Shown here: piece by piece, positions 12,681-24,171 of the stretch
Layout of the letters: each line of letters opens with the position of its first letter
How positions within the stretch are numbered: position 1 is the first letter of the stretch
Source: Closterium sp. Naga37s-1
Taxonomy: Eukaryota > Streptophyta > Zygnematophyceae > Desmidiales > Closteriaceae
DNA length: 64,000 bases
Direction: 5' to 3'
NCBI GenBank assembly: GCA_947471745.1
Contig: CANJKZ010000467.1
Location: forward strand, 124,001-188,000
Made by a program: the position numbers and the translations under genes
The notes under the pieces: model-generated
The model's database searches: none
Seen by the model: the letters and a program-made list of their open reading frames with translations, nothing else
What the model was told of the DNA's origin: nothing

Positions 12681-12932
12681 TTAAAGCCCGAGTCTAGAAT
12701 GGCAAGGCTTCAAGAATATTGAACTTGAAAGGTGTTAGGAAAGCAACGGGATGGGAAAGCGATGGTGACGGGAAGGCGAGCGACAGGATGGGAGAGCGTG
12801 GGCCACACTCAGAATAAGCGTGGGCGACGGGCGCGAGATGGGAGCCCCACCTAAAACGCGACGGGAGGGGAGGCAAATTCAACTTCAAGAATCTTGAACT
12901 TGAAGAGTTGCCATTCTAGACTCGGGCTTTAA
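12681..12932. mobile_element. MITE with perfect 25-bp terminal inverted repeats
   Basis: The left end (12681-12705) begins TTAAAGCCCGAGTCTAGAAT, and the right end (12908-12932) is its exact reverse complement. The 252-bp interior is non-coding. Reading TTAA as the duplicated target gives a piggyBac-like site; reading only TA gives a Tc1/mariner-like (Stowaway) site. Subterminal AAGAAT(A/C)TTGAACTTGAA segments near each end extend the relationship between them. Confidence 0.88.
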
Positions 12933-13904
12933 AACCAGGATCTCAAGTATGAGAAATTGGCTTCAATTGCAAAACAGTTGAAGCTAGTCACCCTGTTTGT
13001 GTAGGCGAAATAGAGTGGTTGGGTTGGAGGTTCAGTGTGCGACAAAAACCATTTTGCCCGTGATCCAATTGCAAAACAAATTGCAGTACATGAGATTTTT
13101 CGGCAGATGAGACACATTTGCTGGGAAATGAGCTTCGGAACCCAACCAGATTTCCGTGCCTAGGTGGTTCGGAAGCAGTCTGCGATTTGTGTTTGCTTCG
13201 CATCCCTCGTTTCAGCTCTCGTCAACTTCTCTACCTCGTCAACCAATCACAACCTAGCGCAATTCACCAATTGCAAAACAACTGAACTACATGAGATCCT
13301 GGCTTTAAGTGAATCACAATTCTTCAACCAAGAACCAGAAAAGGAATCAAAGAAGAAAGAAACCAGATAGGGAAGGAAGAGGAGGGCGAGAAGGAAGATA
13401 TATAGAGCGTCCCCAACCAAGCAAGAGAGATTGAGCAAAAGAGATGCGAAGAACAAGTCATGAAATAGCAACAACATGAGATGACATAGGATCACAAAAA
13501 GAAAGGACAATTAACAAGGGTAGAGGGGGCCGTGTGCAACAATGAAGGCATAGTGGTTAATAAGGGAAGGCACACCTCGATTACCTCTTACTGTACAGAC
13601 ATATTTCCCTTGAATCGCTATGGTTTCGCCCGCGTACAGTTTCCGTACAGTAGAGTGCGTCGGCAACTGCGTGCTGCGGTGTATGGAGGGGGCGTGGCCG
13701 CCGCCCACCCGCGGAGGTGGTGGCCGCGAGGGGGAGGGTTGGCGCCCGCTTTATGGCGCGAGGAGGGGATACGACCGCTGCCCATCTGTAGAGGCCAGGG
13801 CCGCGGAGTGGAGGGGCGGCGGGCGCGGCGCTGGGAGGGGGCGCGGTATCCGCCCGCCCGCGGAGGCGGGTGCCGCGAGGGGGAGGGGCATCGGGCATCG
13901 CGGC
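12933..13904. other. region without a recognised gene
   Basis: No frame has a recognisable domain. The stretch at 13690-13900 is GC-rich and holds two related units with GCCGCGAGGGGGAG. It directly precedes the second copy of the dispersed repeat. Confidence 0.5.
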
Positions 13905-14725
13905 CCCCGCCTCTACGAAGTTATTGGAACAACTCTACGAAACGCCTCTTGCGACCAAACATTGTGAATTACTTACCCGAGCGAGGTTGACCATGGCATA
14001 CATGAAAATGCGTGCATGAAATACAATGGATAACAGATTAGCCAGGTCAGTGACAATTGTCAACCTACATTGAACCCATCGAGCGCACTTGTAACAAACC
14101 CGGAGAGCCCGTCAAACACATTCGTATGAATTACTTCACGTGAGAACAGTTTGTCGAACTTGGTTTTTTTTTTTTTTTTATGCCCTGCATTTCCATGGCG
14201 GACGTTTCATTAGACCAATAATATACTTTATCAATAAGAGGCCAGCACCTTCGATAACTATATTGTTGTCAATGCTAGTCTCAGCAATAAGCAGATCCAT
14301 TGCTAAATTGCTCATTTTTGTTTTTTGTTTTTCACTCAAAGGGGCGGATCCGGCAAAACACCTGGATGTTCTCCTGTAATGCCTGCGGATAGATAAAACT
14401 AGATACAAAACTGTTGAGAGCGCGAGCCATACCATGAGACCATTAGACCAATAATAGACTTTATCAATAAGAGGCCAGCACCTTCGATAACTATATTGTT
14501 GTCAATGCTAGTCTCAGCAATAAGCACATCCATTGCTAAATTGGTCATTTTTGTTTTTTTCGTTTTCACTCAAGGGGCGGATCCGGCAAAACACCTGGAT
14601 TTTCTCCTGTAATGCCTGCAGATAGATAAAACTAGATACAAAAATGTTGAGAGCGCGAGCCATACCATGAGACGGTCGTTGAGGATCTTCATATGTTCAG
14701 TCATTCTTGGAGCAGCATATCATCA
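13905..14725. repeat. dispersed repeat, copy 2, with internal tandem duplication
   Basis: It is homologous to 8190-8935 but has no LTR insertion. A segment of about 235 bp is repeated in tandem (about 14207-14442 and 14443-14680), each unit containing ACCAATAATA(T/G)ACTTTATCA and GGGGCGGATCCGGCAAAACA. It runs directly into the Harbinger transposase remnant. Confidence 0.75.
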
Positions 14726-15170
14726 ATCGTCTCGGACGCGGCGTACGACCTGCGTCCCTACCTATTCACTCCCTACAGAGCTATTACTGGCCACCATCTG
14801 CCGGACGAGCAAAGGGTCTGGAACCTGCAGCAGTCGCGCGCGCGGATGGTCGTCGAGCAAGTCAACGGCCGCCTGAAAAACGAAGTGGCGGCTGCTGGAC
14901 GGGCAGCTCGAGTGCGACATCTTCTGCGCTCCCCTCTACGTGGCCGCCTGCGTCACGCTCCACAACATCGAGCTCATCCTTGGTGCGCGACCTCGGCTTG
15001 GTGTGCCACGCGAAAGGAACCGTTGGTGGGAAAACGGTCCTGCGGCCCAGGCGCCTCACTACTCGCCGAGCGCAGAGGGCTTCACGCCGATCCGCCGCCG
15101 TCAGCGTCTGGCTGGCTACCTTTACGCTTCTTGGTGGCTGGGTCATCCGGAGGAGACTGTACCAGCTCTC
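14717..15170 (+). pseudogene. PIF/Harbinger transposase C-terminal remnant
   Basis: The frame reads SDAAYDLRPYLFTPYRAI, then SRARMVVEQVNGRLKN, and after a frameshift near 14876-14882 KWRLLDGQLECDIF and YVAACVTLHNIELI. These are the signature blocks of PIF/Harbinger DDE transposases: a D before AYxLRP[WY], R-x-x-V-E-x-x-x-G-x-L-K with the catalytic Glu, and the terminal LHN[IF]. The N-terminal part with the first catalytic Asp is not visible. It faces the Myb-like gene on the other strand; the pair is the usual two-gene content of a Harbinger element. The frameshift makes it inactive. Confidence 0.8.
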
Positions 15171-16424
15171 GGGTAAGCGCCATAAACTCTGTGAAATTCT
15201 CGCGCATCATACCCTGCACTGTGCCCACGATGTGTGCTGCTATTTCGTCGCAGAGCGACGAGTCAGAATTATTCATCTGACTCCCAAACGCCCTTGACCC
15301 CCCCTCCATGCCCATCATATCTGCCTCCGCAGCCGCAGGCCCAGGCCGACGGACAACGCTGCTGCGGCTCCCGCGCAGCCCCAGACCCGTAGGCGCACCG
15401 ACGATGCGTGACGGGGGCGATGGCGCTTCAACAGCAACGGGCAATGCATTTCCGAGGGGGGATGGCGCAGGAGGAGAGAGCGGAGTCACACGCTGCAGAG
15501 AAGGCGAGGGTGACGGTGTCGCCATTGTGCGCCGAGGCGGTGAGGTGATGCCCGCCGTCGTGTTGGGTGGTGCCTGATCTGCAAAGGCATGTTCAGCGAT
15601 GTAGTGGGTGTAAGGGGGATGGGTTTAAGGCTGTAGTGGGGTTAACCGTTATTTGTCTAATGTATCTGCATTAGTAACATTAATGCAAAGTGGTTGGGAT
15701 GAAGCGCGTTCAACTCCATTAAAACGGCACACGTACCTGCGATGCCAGGCGTAGTCGGCGGAGTACCGATGCCGTTCGCGCCAGGAAGACTCCCAGCAAT
15801 CGCCGGAGGCCGGACATTCGCACGGTCGCCGAAGATCCGATCATAGATATCGTAGAAGATCGGGATCTTCGGCGGGCGTCCCTTGCCAGACGGTTCAAGC
15901 AGGAGGCCCCGCACCTTGCGGCAGTGGGCCTCCATCCTAAATAGTTTCGCCTTGACCGCGGCGAACTTGTGACGAAACGTGGGATGACGCTGCTTGAGCT
16001 CATCCCACACGGTGACGTCCTTGTTCTGCCCCTGCAGACGGGTCTGGCTGTGCACTTCAGTATCCTTGTCGTGGCGCACCCAGGCCAATTGCATCAATTC
16101 CGCATCCTGCCACCCGCGTTTCTCGCCCGGCAGGTTAGTGTCGTCATCATCGTCGCCGTTATCTTTGGCGTCAGACTCCACCTCGCCGGCGTCAAAGTAG
16201 GCGAGCGTATCGTCGTTAGCGTTAAGAGGTGCCGACGGATCGGGAACCTGTGCTATTATGGTGTCGAGGTCAATGACCTCGAGTCGGCGGCCAGTGTTTC
16301 CCTGAGTGGTGGCACGCGCTCGACGATGCTGAGGCCTTGCGGTAGTTGCGGATGCAGGAGCAGTGGGGTTAGGGTTAGAAGAGGTGCCAGGGTTGCCGTT
16401 AGTAGAATTGCCGTTTTGTGCCAT
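15082..16424 (-). CDS. Myb/SANT-like protein, probably Harbinger ORF2
   Basis: Two exons, 16424-15737 and 15578-15082, are joined by a 158-bp GT..AG intron (donor GTACGT, acceptor TTTGCAG). The junction is in phase and gives 394 aa. The N-terminus is low in complexity and the centre is acidic (DNGDDDDDTNLPGEKR). A trihelix/Myb-SANT-like domain follows (WQDAELMQLAWVRHDKD, then VWDELKQRHPTFRHKFAAVK, then CRKVRGL). The C-terminal exon is Pro/Ser-rich and ends in a basic KKRKG stretch, possibly a nuclear signal. Such proteins recruit the Harbinger transposase to element ends and into the nucleus. The frame is intact although the neighbouring transposase is broken. A domesticated trihelix-like host gene is the alternative. 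Confidence 0.65.
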
Positions 16425-16521
16425 GGTTACTAGTGTCTGCTGTGTTGAGTTGGGAATACTTGGATGGGCTTGTCTCGCGGTTCCTATTTTTTACAGTGTG
16501 AATGTGCTCGAATCGCCTGTG

Positions 16522-16663
16522 TGTCAGAATGTGTCTGCTGTCTAGTCTGCAGTGGGGTACTCTGTAGTGAGTTCAACCCAATTAGGGTTTCCTATTTGTA
16601 TCCCAACTGTTGCTCGTGAAAGCCCCTCTTTCCTGTTCCTACTTTCTAGCTGTTATTCTGACA
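16522..16663 (+). repeat. left LTR of the non-autonomous element
   Basis: It begins TGTCAGAATGTGTCTGCTGT and ends TTATTCTGACA. It aligns end to end with 17840-17981 with few substitutions and no length difference. Confidence 0.9.
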
Positions 16664-17839
16664 TGCTATCAGAGCGAGATCGCTCCTGGCCTGTGGGCCC
16701 ACCTGCTTCCGCTGCTGTCCTGTCTGTCGCGCGCCTTGTGGTGCGCGACGTTTTTTCTTCCCGCCACGCGCTCGGGGTGCATGGCGGTTTTCTGCCCGCC
16801 GCGCGCTCGGGGCGCGCGGCGGTTTTCTGCCCGCCGTGCGCCCCGAGGCGCGCGGCAGTTTACTGCCTCACGCGGCGCCCCGGGGGCCCGCGCGCTGCCC
16901 TGCCCGTCGCCCGTCGAGGCGCCCTGGGGGGCCGCGCGTCGCCCTGCCCATCGCCCGTCGCGGAGCCCTGGGGGCCCGCGCTTCGCCCCCCCTCCCGTCG
17001 CCCGTCGTGGCTCCCTGGGGGCCCGCGCGCCGCCCTGCCCGTCGCCCGTCGCGGCGCCCTGGGGAGCCGCGCGTCGCCCTGCCCGTCGCCCGTCGCGGCG
17101 CCCTGGGGGCCAGCGCGTCGCCCCCCCCCCCTCCCGTCGCCCGTCGCGGCGCCCTGGGGGCCCGCCCGTCGCCCCCCCCCGTCGCTCGTCGAGGCGCCCT
17201 GGGGGCCCGCGCGCCGCCCCGCTTCCGCTCACACGCCGCCCTAGCTGCTGCCCGCGTTTCTGCCCTGCGTTGGGGGTATGGGGGTTGCGGGTATGGGGGT
17301 GGCAGGTGTGTGAGCCGTCCCCTGCTCCTCCTCCTCCTCCGTCTCCCACTGCTGCAGCTGCCGCTGAGGGGGGTGGGTGTGTGGGAGCCGAGGGAGTGGC
17401 GTTAGGGGGGTGACGTGGGAGTGGAGCTAGGGGTGCAGCAAGGGGTGTGTGAAAGGGGGGTGGGACAGTTGGGGGAGGTTGAGCGGAGGCTGCCGTCGTG
17501 TCGTCAGCAGCGCCAGTAGTCCGGGGCTCTGCTCCGGTAGCCCAGTGAGCCTGCTGCGTCAGTCGCCCGTGGGTCCGTTGCTCCTGCCGCTCAGAGTTAG
17601 CCGCAGAGCCAGTTACTCCTGTAGTCCGGGGCCCTTGCTCCGGTAGCCACCGTGCGCGCCGCTCCTGTTGCCCGTGTGTCTGCAGCTTCGGCCGTCGCCT
17701 CCTATCTCCTCTCCTCTCACAGTCCAGCCTCCTCCTCCTCACTTGCCCTTTGTGAATGCCTCTAGCTTTGCTTGTACTGGTGAACCTGCTCTATGACTGC
17801 TTGTTGTGCTGATTATACCCCACTTTGACTATTGGGGTG

Positions 17840-17981
17840 TGTCAGAATGTGTTTGCTGTCTAGTCTGCAGTGGGGTACTCTGTAGTGAGTACAACCCAAT
17901 TAGGGTTTCCTATTTGTATCCCAACTGTTGCTAGTGAAAGCCCCTCTTTCCTGTTCCTACTTTCTAGCTATTATTCTGACA
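17840..17981 (+). repeat. right LTR of the non-autonomous element
   Basis: It has the same 142-bp length as the left LTR and carries substitutions such as GTGTTTGC for GTGTCTGC and GAGTACAAC for GAGTTCAAC. Confidence 0.9.
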
Positions 17982-18627
17982 CTATGAAGTTCTTGACATT
18001 TCCATATGTCAAGAACAGTTGGCGCCAATTGACCAAATTTCTGCGACATTGGCAGCTGTGGAATCGCCAATTGTTTTCGTGCCACGTACTCCTCCACGTG
18101 GCCCCACGCGACTCCGGTACCCGTTCAACGGGCTTCGGTAGTGCGCGTGATGGTGTTCGTCACCCTCGCAATTTTCGCGAATGCGACGAGCGTGCGCGGA
18201 TGGACACACGTTTGGGTTACTGGGTTGGACAAAAATTCAAACTTAAGTTCGACCTGTGTTCTGTGTCCTATGGGTTTCACACTTTGCCACTGCATATTTG
18301 CGATTGTCGTCAAACACCCGAACGACATTTGCGAAACGGGTAACCAGCTAAAGTTCGAACTTTTTTCCGAACGTCTACACCAAAAAACACACGCCCTGAG
18401 AGGTCAAGGGAAAATTGGCGCTAAAGCCATGAATCCCGTCTTCCGTGAGCCATGCAAAACACAGGTACTTCCGTTGGGAGGGGATGGAAACTTCATTCGT
18501 TTACAGTTTGTGCGACACTGTTCAGGCTGATGTGCAGCGGTTCGAATAGGTTTTTAAGGGGGGATTTACTGTTCCCTTTGAACAGTACTTTCCAACTCAC
18601 CCTTATCCTTATCTTCCTTGATTTCCT
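17982..18627. other. region without a recognised gene
   Basis: Sequence between the non-autonomous element and the shared Gypsy LTR segment. It may be the outer, unshared part of the Gypsy 5' LTR or plain intergenic DNA; no domain or repeat was recognised. Confidence 0.4.
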
Positions 18628-18886
18628 TGTGCCACGTGGCACTCTAATTTTCTTGCTTCTAATTTCTAGTCCCACGAAGTACTTTCCATCATTCGATCTT
18701 GCATGCTATATCGACCTTGCTTGTATTCCCCAATATCAACCAATTCTCATTCAACTCTTCAATTACTCAGTAACTTCTTCGCCTATTTCGCCAATAGTTC
18801 TTTCGCCAAAGTCTTCCGCCGAGTTTTCATCCTCGACTTAATCGACTTCGCTATTCTTTAGCGGATTTAGGCCAAGGGGCCTAACA
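18628..18886 (+). repeat. 5' LTR (shared segment) of Gypsy B
   Basis: It matches 24172-24430 with small indels. It ends CCTAACA directly before the primer-binding site. Its true outer end may lie further left. Confidence 0.75.
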
Positions 18887-18973
18887 CTTGGTATCAGAGC
18901 CTTCGCGGGGAGCGACTTCCAACGAGCGACCGTCGACGACGAGACTACGACGTCATCGTCCCGCGGTGCCGAC

Positions 18974-20023
18974 TTGCAGACTTGGAGTCGTCGAGCCGAC
19001 ATGGATGAAACCATGACCGATGTCCCCAACGACATGGGCAATATGCTTGCTAAACTCATGCGCCAACTCAAAACGTTGACGCTGGAAAATCGTCAGGTAC
19101 GGGCTGAAATGCAACAGCTTCGTGAATTCGTGTCTATTCCTCTTGGTCATGCCGCACCATCTCCTGCACCCAACACGTCGACTGGCGCGGAAGCGCTGCC
19201 AGAACGTCAAAGCGCGCTCAAGCCGCAGAAGCCCGAGCCGTTCGACCCAAGTCAACGCGACGCGAACGTGCGGACGTGGATCTTCATGCTGAACAACTAC
19301 TTCGCCGCGACCGGGGTGCAAAAGGCGGACGCGCAGCAGCGGATCGAGTACTCCGTTACGCTGCTGAGGGGCCCGACCTTGGAGTGGTGGCGCCAACTCA
19401 CGCAAACTGCTATAAGAAGGGCTCATTTGGATGGGCATCAACAGGGCGAGGGGCATGCAGCTGCAACTTCGAGCTTAGGGAGTTTAGCTTTGGGTGTTAC
19501 CACGGTTCCGACGACATGGGAAGGATTTTAAGCGGCGCTGAAAAGTAGGTTCGATTTGGTGAATGCCTCCGAAGCTGCAAGGAAGCGTCTGCGTCATTTC
19601 CGACAGATAGGAAACGTCCAGGAGTACACACGACGGTTCTTGAGCATCTGCAACGAGATAGACGACATCACGGAAGCAGAGATGCGCGATCGCTACCTCG
19701 AGAGGTTAAAGTCGGACATAGCGGAGATCATCGCGATTCACGGATTGTCCACCTTCGAGTCGGTAGTCGCAGCAGCAGAACGCGTCGACGCAGTACGAAG
19801 CCGACGGGGTCGTGACGATCGCGATAGGGGATACAACAAACCGATCAACGACGCTCGATCGAGGGACGGACCGTCGCCCATGGAGATTGGTGCAGTTAAC
19901 AGTGACGGCTCACAGAAAACGGGATTTAAGGGGAACTGTCACTACTGCAAAAAGCCGGGACACATGAAGCGGGACTGTCCACAGCTTAAAGAGTCGCAGC
20001 AGGGAAACGGAAACCGCCAGTAG
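18974..20023 (+). pseudogene. Gypsy B gag
   Basis: The N-terminal coiled-coil-like part (LAKLMRQLKTLTLENRQVRA) is followed by a retrotransposon Gag domain (EPFDPSQRDANVRTWIFMLN, LLRGPTLEWWRQL; FRQIGNVQEYTRRFLSICNE) and a CCHC zinc knuckle (CHYCKKPGHMKRDC). A TAA at 19529-19531 lies in frame between the two halves. Gag would form the particle and bind the RNA; this copy cannot make a full product. Confidence 0.85.
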
Positions 20024-20099
20024 ATAGCGGGTCGCTAGCTGGTGTGAGCGCTTCCGAACCCGCCAAGTCTACCAACGTAGAGGAGACGGCCTTAGAGCA

Positions 20100-23000
20100 G
20101 TCATCTACGCTGAACGAGGTAGACACTGTTGATTGTCCAGTCGTGCTTCTAGGGAGGCTTCGCGGTATTCCAGTCAAGATTCTCGTCGATAGCGGAGCTA
20201 GCCACTAATTCGTCTCTTCATCGCTAGTTAGTCGTCTCCATCTCGAAGCAGATTTGGCAGTCAACTTTAAGGACGCTCGCATGGTAGATGGGACGCCTCT
20301 CCACATAGGACCAGTCATTCGCAAGTTGCGCGTAGTGCTAGGACCAATCACGGTTAGGCGTGATTTTGACTCTGCGACGCTGGACGGTTACGACCTCATC
20401 TTCGGTAGAGATTGGTTGCGGACGGTTAATACTCAGTTCGATTGGGCTCAAGGAAGCTGCAGCGTCAAGGTAGATGGCGAGTTCCGGGAGCTGCCACAGT
20501 GGATCGATGGGGCGACATCATCCACAGCTATCATCAATGCTGTTCGTGTGTGGCAGCTGGTGAAGCGTGCAGCAAGGATCTTCGTTTCCTTGAGGAGGTG
20601 GAAGCTGAGGAAGGGAAAGGAGAGAGTGCAGCAGTTGGTGAGAAGGCGACTCTTCCTGCTGAGGTGAGTGCACTGTTAGCAGATTTCGCAGACGTCTTCC
20701 CCAACGAGTTGCCTCCAGGGTTGCCTCCCAGCCGAGCAGTAGACCATCTGATAGAGTTGGAGCCGGGAAGCAGACCAGTGGCGAAGCCGCAGTGGAGGTT
20801 GAGTCCAGCATAGACAGAGGAGATGACGCAACAGGTTAAGCACTTTCTACTGCAGGGGTTCATACAGCCATCTAGATCGCCTTGGGCAGCACCGATCCTT
20901 TTCGCGCCTAAGAAAGACGGAGGGTTACGGATGTGCATAGACTACCGTGCATTGAACGCCGCCACCGTAAAAAAAACAGATTTCCAGTACCGAGAGTAGA
21001 GGATCTTTTGGATGCAGTGCAGGGCGCTAGAGTCTTCTCAAAGATCGACCTTTGTTCGGGTTACCACCAGATTCGCGTAGTTCCAAAGGACCAGCACAAG
21101 ACAGCGTTCCGTACGAAGCAGGGGTTGTACGAGTTTAGGGTTCTACCGTTCGGTTTGACCAACGCCCCAGCGACGTTTCAGACGCTCATGAACACCGTCC
21201 TCTCCGAGTTCCTAGGTCCGTTCGTCGTAGTTTACCTAGACGACATCCTAATCTTCTCCAAGATGAAAGAGGAGCACGTGCAGCACTTGCAGAAGGTCTT
21301 CGAGGTCTTGCAGAAGGAGCAGTTGTACGCTAAGCAATCGAAGTGCGAGTTCTTCCTCCCCTGGGTCGAGTTTCTAGAACAAGTCGTATCCGCTAGTGGC
21401 GTTAGGACTGACCCGAAGAAGATCGCAGCAGTACAAGATTGGGTAGCTGCGACCTTAGTCAAGGAGTTGCAGAGCTTTCTCGAATTCGCGAATTACAACA
21501 TCGTTTCGTTCAGGGTTACACATCGATCGCTAGTCCACTCACCGACCTACTTCGGAAGGGCGTAGATTTCGATTGGGGTCTAGCGCAGCAGCAGGCGTTC
21601 GTGCAGATGAAGCAGTCGCTCACGTCTTCACCGACACTTTCGTACCCAGATCCCACTCGCCCGTACGTTGTAGTGACCGACGCATCAGATCGGGCCATTG
21701 CAGCAGTGCTTCTTCAGGACCAGAGCCGCGGGTTGCAGCCGATAGCATATTAGTTGCGTAAGCTTAGGGGAGCGGAGCTGAACTATCCGATTCACGACAA
21801 GGAGGCGCCCGCGATCATTCATGCGTATAAGGTTTGGAGGTGCTACCTAGAGGGGGCTGATAGTGTTATACGCACGCACCATTGCTCGCTTCGCTTCCTC
21901 AAGTCGCAGCCGCAGCTGAGTCGTCGCCAGGCTAGATGGATGGAGTTCATGGAGGGGAGTTTCCACTACACGATAGAGTACAAGCCAGGCGTACACAACC
22001 CAGCAGATCCGCTCACTCGCCCTAGTTGCCAGCTCGCTAGTCTCACAGTCACTGCCAGTCATCCACTTCTCACAGCACTCTTTGAGCACGGTTACACAGT
22101 AGATCCTGACTTCACACCGCAGCCGCCCGCAGGAGCAGAGGTGCAGGGTAGTGTCTACATTCGGAAGGGTACAGCACGGATTTGGGTTCCCGCCTACCGC
22201 CCTCTTCGACAGCTCCTTCTTTCCGAGGCGCGCGATGTCGTTAGTGCAGGTCACTTCGGAGCAGATAAGACGGCTAAGACGCTTAGTCGCACGTACTTCT
22301 GGCCAGGGCTTGCAGCAGACGTAGAGGATTACATTCGCTCGTGCGACACGTGTCAGCGTACGAAGTCCTCTCGCCAACGCAAAGCATGACTTTTGCAGCC
22401 GATTCCACCGCCCGACCGTCCTTGGCAGGTAGTTACCATGGATTTCATCATGGCTTTACCGCGCACAGTTAGGGGTCACGACGCCATCTTCGTGGTAGTG
22501 GATAAGTTCTCTCGAGCAGCGCACTTCATCCCCACGCACGGCAAGGTCAGAGCAGAGGAAGTCGCGACGATGTTCGTAGATAACGTAGTCTGACTGCATG
22601 GGGTTCCAGATTCCATCATTTCCGACCGCGACCCTCGTTTAACTTCGAAGTTCTGGAAGCAGCGTTTGGGACTCGCTTAGCCTTGTCGTCTGCGTACCAT
22701 CCAGAGACAGACGGACAGACCGAGCGTATGAACCAGACCTTGGAGCAAATTCTTCGCAGCATCACGATGCACGACGCAGCCGCATGGGACAAGAAGCTGG
22801 GCATGGCCGAGTTCGCCTACAACAACACCCATCACTCGTCCACAAGCATGTCACCGTTTTTCGCACTGTACGGTCAGCACCCCAATGTCCCCACTCGTGT
22901 CGATCTCACACCCACTGTCCCTCGTGCGGACAACTTCCACCAGCATCTCACCTTCATTCATGATCAGGGCCTATTTTTCAAGGGTAAAATGCACTTATTA

Positions 23001-24170
23001 CACTTACCAGCGGCCGCTTTTTTTTGTTTACCCTTATTTTGTAAGCCTATTTCATCTGTTACTCTTTCTGCAAAAGTGTAGACATACAGAATAGGCTGAT
23101 TTTTTCAGTGTGCTTAGTTTTTTAGCCTTGCCAGGCAGGGTGCGGGAAAAAAATGCACTGAACCAGAAACTGACGGGTCGATTGAATCCCCCCCCCCCCC
23201 CCACTCCCCCCCTCCCCCCCCCCCCCCCCCCCCTTCCTCCCTTCAACATTTTCCTCGATGCTCCCAAAACAGTCCCACTCCCCGCGATTTCCTCGCCCCT
23301 GCCAAACGAATTTGCCCCATTCTCCTAGGTTCCTTCCCCCCGTTTTCTTCGGCTCCACCATGCCCCCACTATCTTTCCCCCCCACTTCCCCCATAATCTT
23401 CGCACCTCCCCCCCCCCCCAATTTCCACGCCTTTCCTAGCCCCTCTCCCCGCATCTAATACGTTGTGGGGAGCAGGGTCTCGCTAGCAGCACGATGACAA
23501 ACTGCTCAAGGTTTGAGTATCCCTTACACTAAAAATATAAAAATAGTTATTTTGCCCTTACAGAATCAGGGTGGGTTTTTTTTTCCATTTGATTTACCCT
23601 TATTTTGACAGGGTGGAAAAAACATCACCCTGATAGGCAGGGTGACGTCAGCAAGGCACCCTGATTCATAAGGGTGCCCGAAAACCAATTTTGGGCCCTG
23701 TTCATGATCACGTGAGGAAGCACCTTAAGCTCGCAAATGCACGCATGGCAGGCACCACCAACCGCAGTCGTCGTGAGGTGTCGTATTCAGTTGGTGACCG
23801 TGTCCTTCTCGACAGCCGCAACCTCCGACTGCGACAGGACAGCAAGCTTCGCCCTCGTTTCATTGGTCCATTCGTCATTGAGCGCACACTAGGTCTAGTC
23901 GCATACCGCCTCCGCCTTCCTGCTCTTTTCCGCATGCACCCATCATTCCACGTGTCTCTCCTTCGTCCATACACCGATCCCAACGCCACCTTCTCGGGCC
24001 GTGTTCGCACTCCACTGCCGGTCGCCATTGACACTGACGAGCCCGATTACCAGATTCAGCGCATCCTCAGGCACCGTCGCCGCCTTCTGGGGGGTGTCTC
24101 TTTCATCGACTTCTTGATTCGTTGGCGTGGTTACGATGCAGCCGACGACAGCTGGGTTCCTTCGTCCTCG
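20100..24170 (+). pseudogene. Gypsy B pol: protease, RT, RNase H, integrase, chromodomain
   Basis: Blocks in order: protease active site VKILVDSGASH, followed at once by a stop; RT with [20 protein letters not shown] and the catalytic YLDDIL; RNase H (VVVTDASDRAIAAVLLQD); the integrase zinc finger (HFGADKTAKTLSRTYFWPGL, CDTCQRTK), core (VTMDFIMALPRTVRGHDAIF, and SAYHPETDGQTERMNQTL) and C-terminal GPY/F region (DSRNLRLRQDSKLRPRFIGP); and a chromodomain (FIDFLIRWRGYDAADDSWVP). At least seven in-frame stops or frameshifts occur, including one at 22387-22389. The chromodomain would steer integration toward modified histones in related elements. Confidence 0.88.
22972..23692. mobile_element. 721-bp insertion in Gypsy B integrase
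   Basis: It is flanked by GGGCC at 22967-22971 and 23693-23697. Removing it with one copy restores the frame DQGPVHDHV of the integrase, so the boundary is exact. The interior is non-coding, with long C runs (about 23189-23232) and two copies of TACCCTTATTTTG near the two ends. The terminal inverted repeats are at best weak (TTTTTCAAGGG against TTTTCGGGC). The family is unrecognised; a non-autonomous DNA transposon is likely. Confidence 0.8.
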
Positions 24171-24171
24171 C

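Larger units (their letters stand above)
16522..17981 (+). mobile_element. non-autonomous LTR element (TRIM/LARD-like)
   Basis: Two LTRs of 142 bp each (16522-16663 and 17840-17981; TG..CA) enclose 1176 bp without pol. A primer site TGCTATCAGAGC follows the left LTR (one change from the initiator tRNA-Met site), and a purine tract (ATTGGGGTG) precedes the right LTR. Flanks are CTGTG and CTATG, a target duplication with one difference. The interior is GC-rich tandem repeat (GCCCTGGGGGCCCGCGCG and CCCGTCGCCCGTCGCGGCG units). The long frames on both strands are compositional. Confidence 0.88.

Noticed and set aside
14667..15297. Plus-strand frames of 195-196 codons as intact genes
   Set aside because: The Harbinger transposase motifs are split between two frames, so neither frame is a complete gene.
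16669..17742. 357-codon minus-strand frame and several plus-strand frames rich in Arg/Pro/Gly
   Set aside because: They lie in the GC-rich tandem repeats of a non-autonomous LTR element and run into the LTR; no domain is present.
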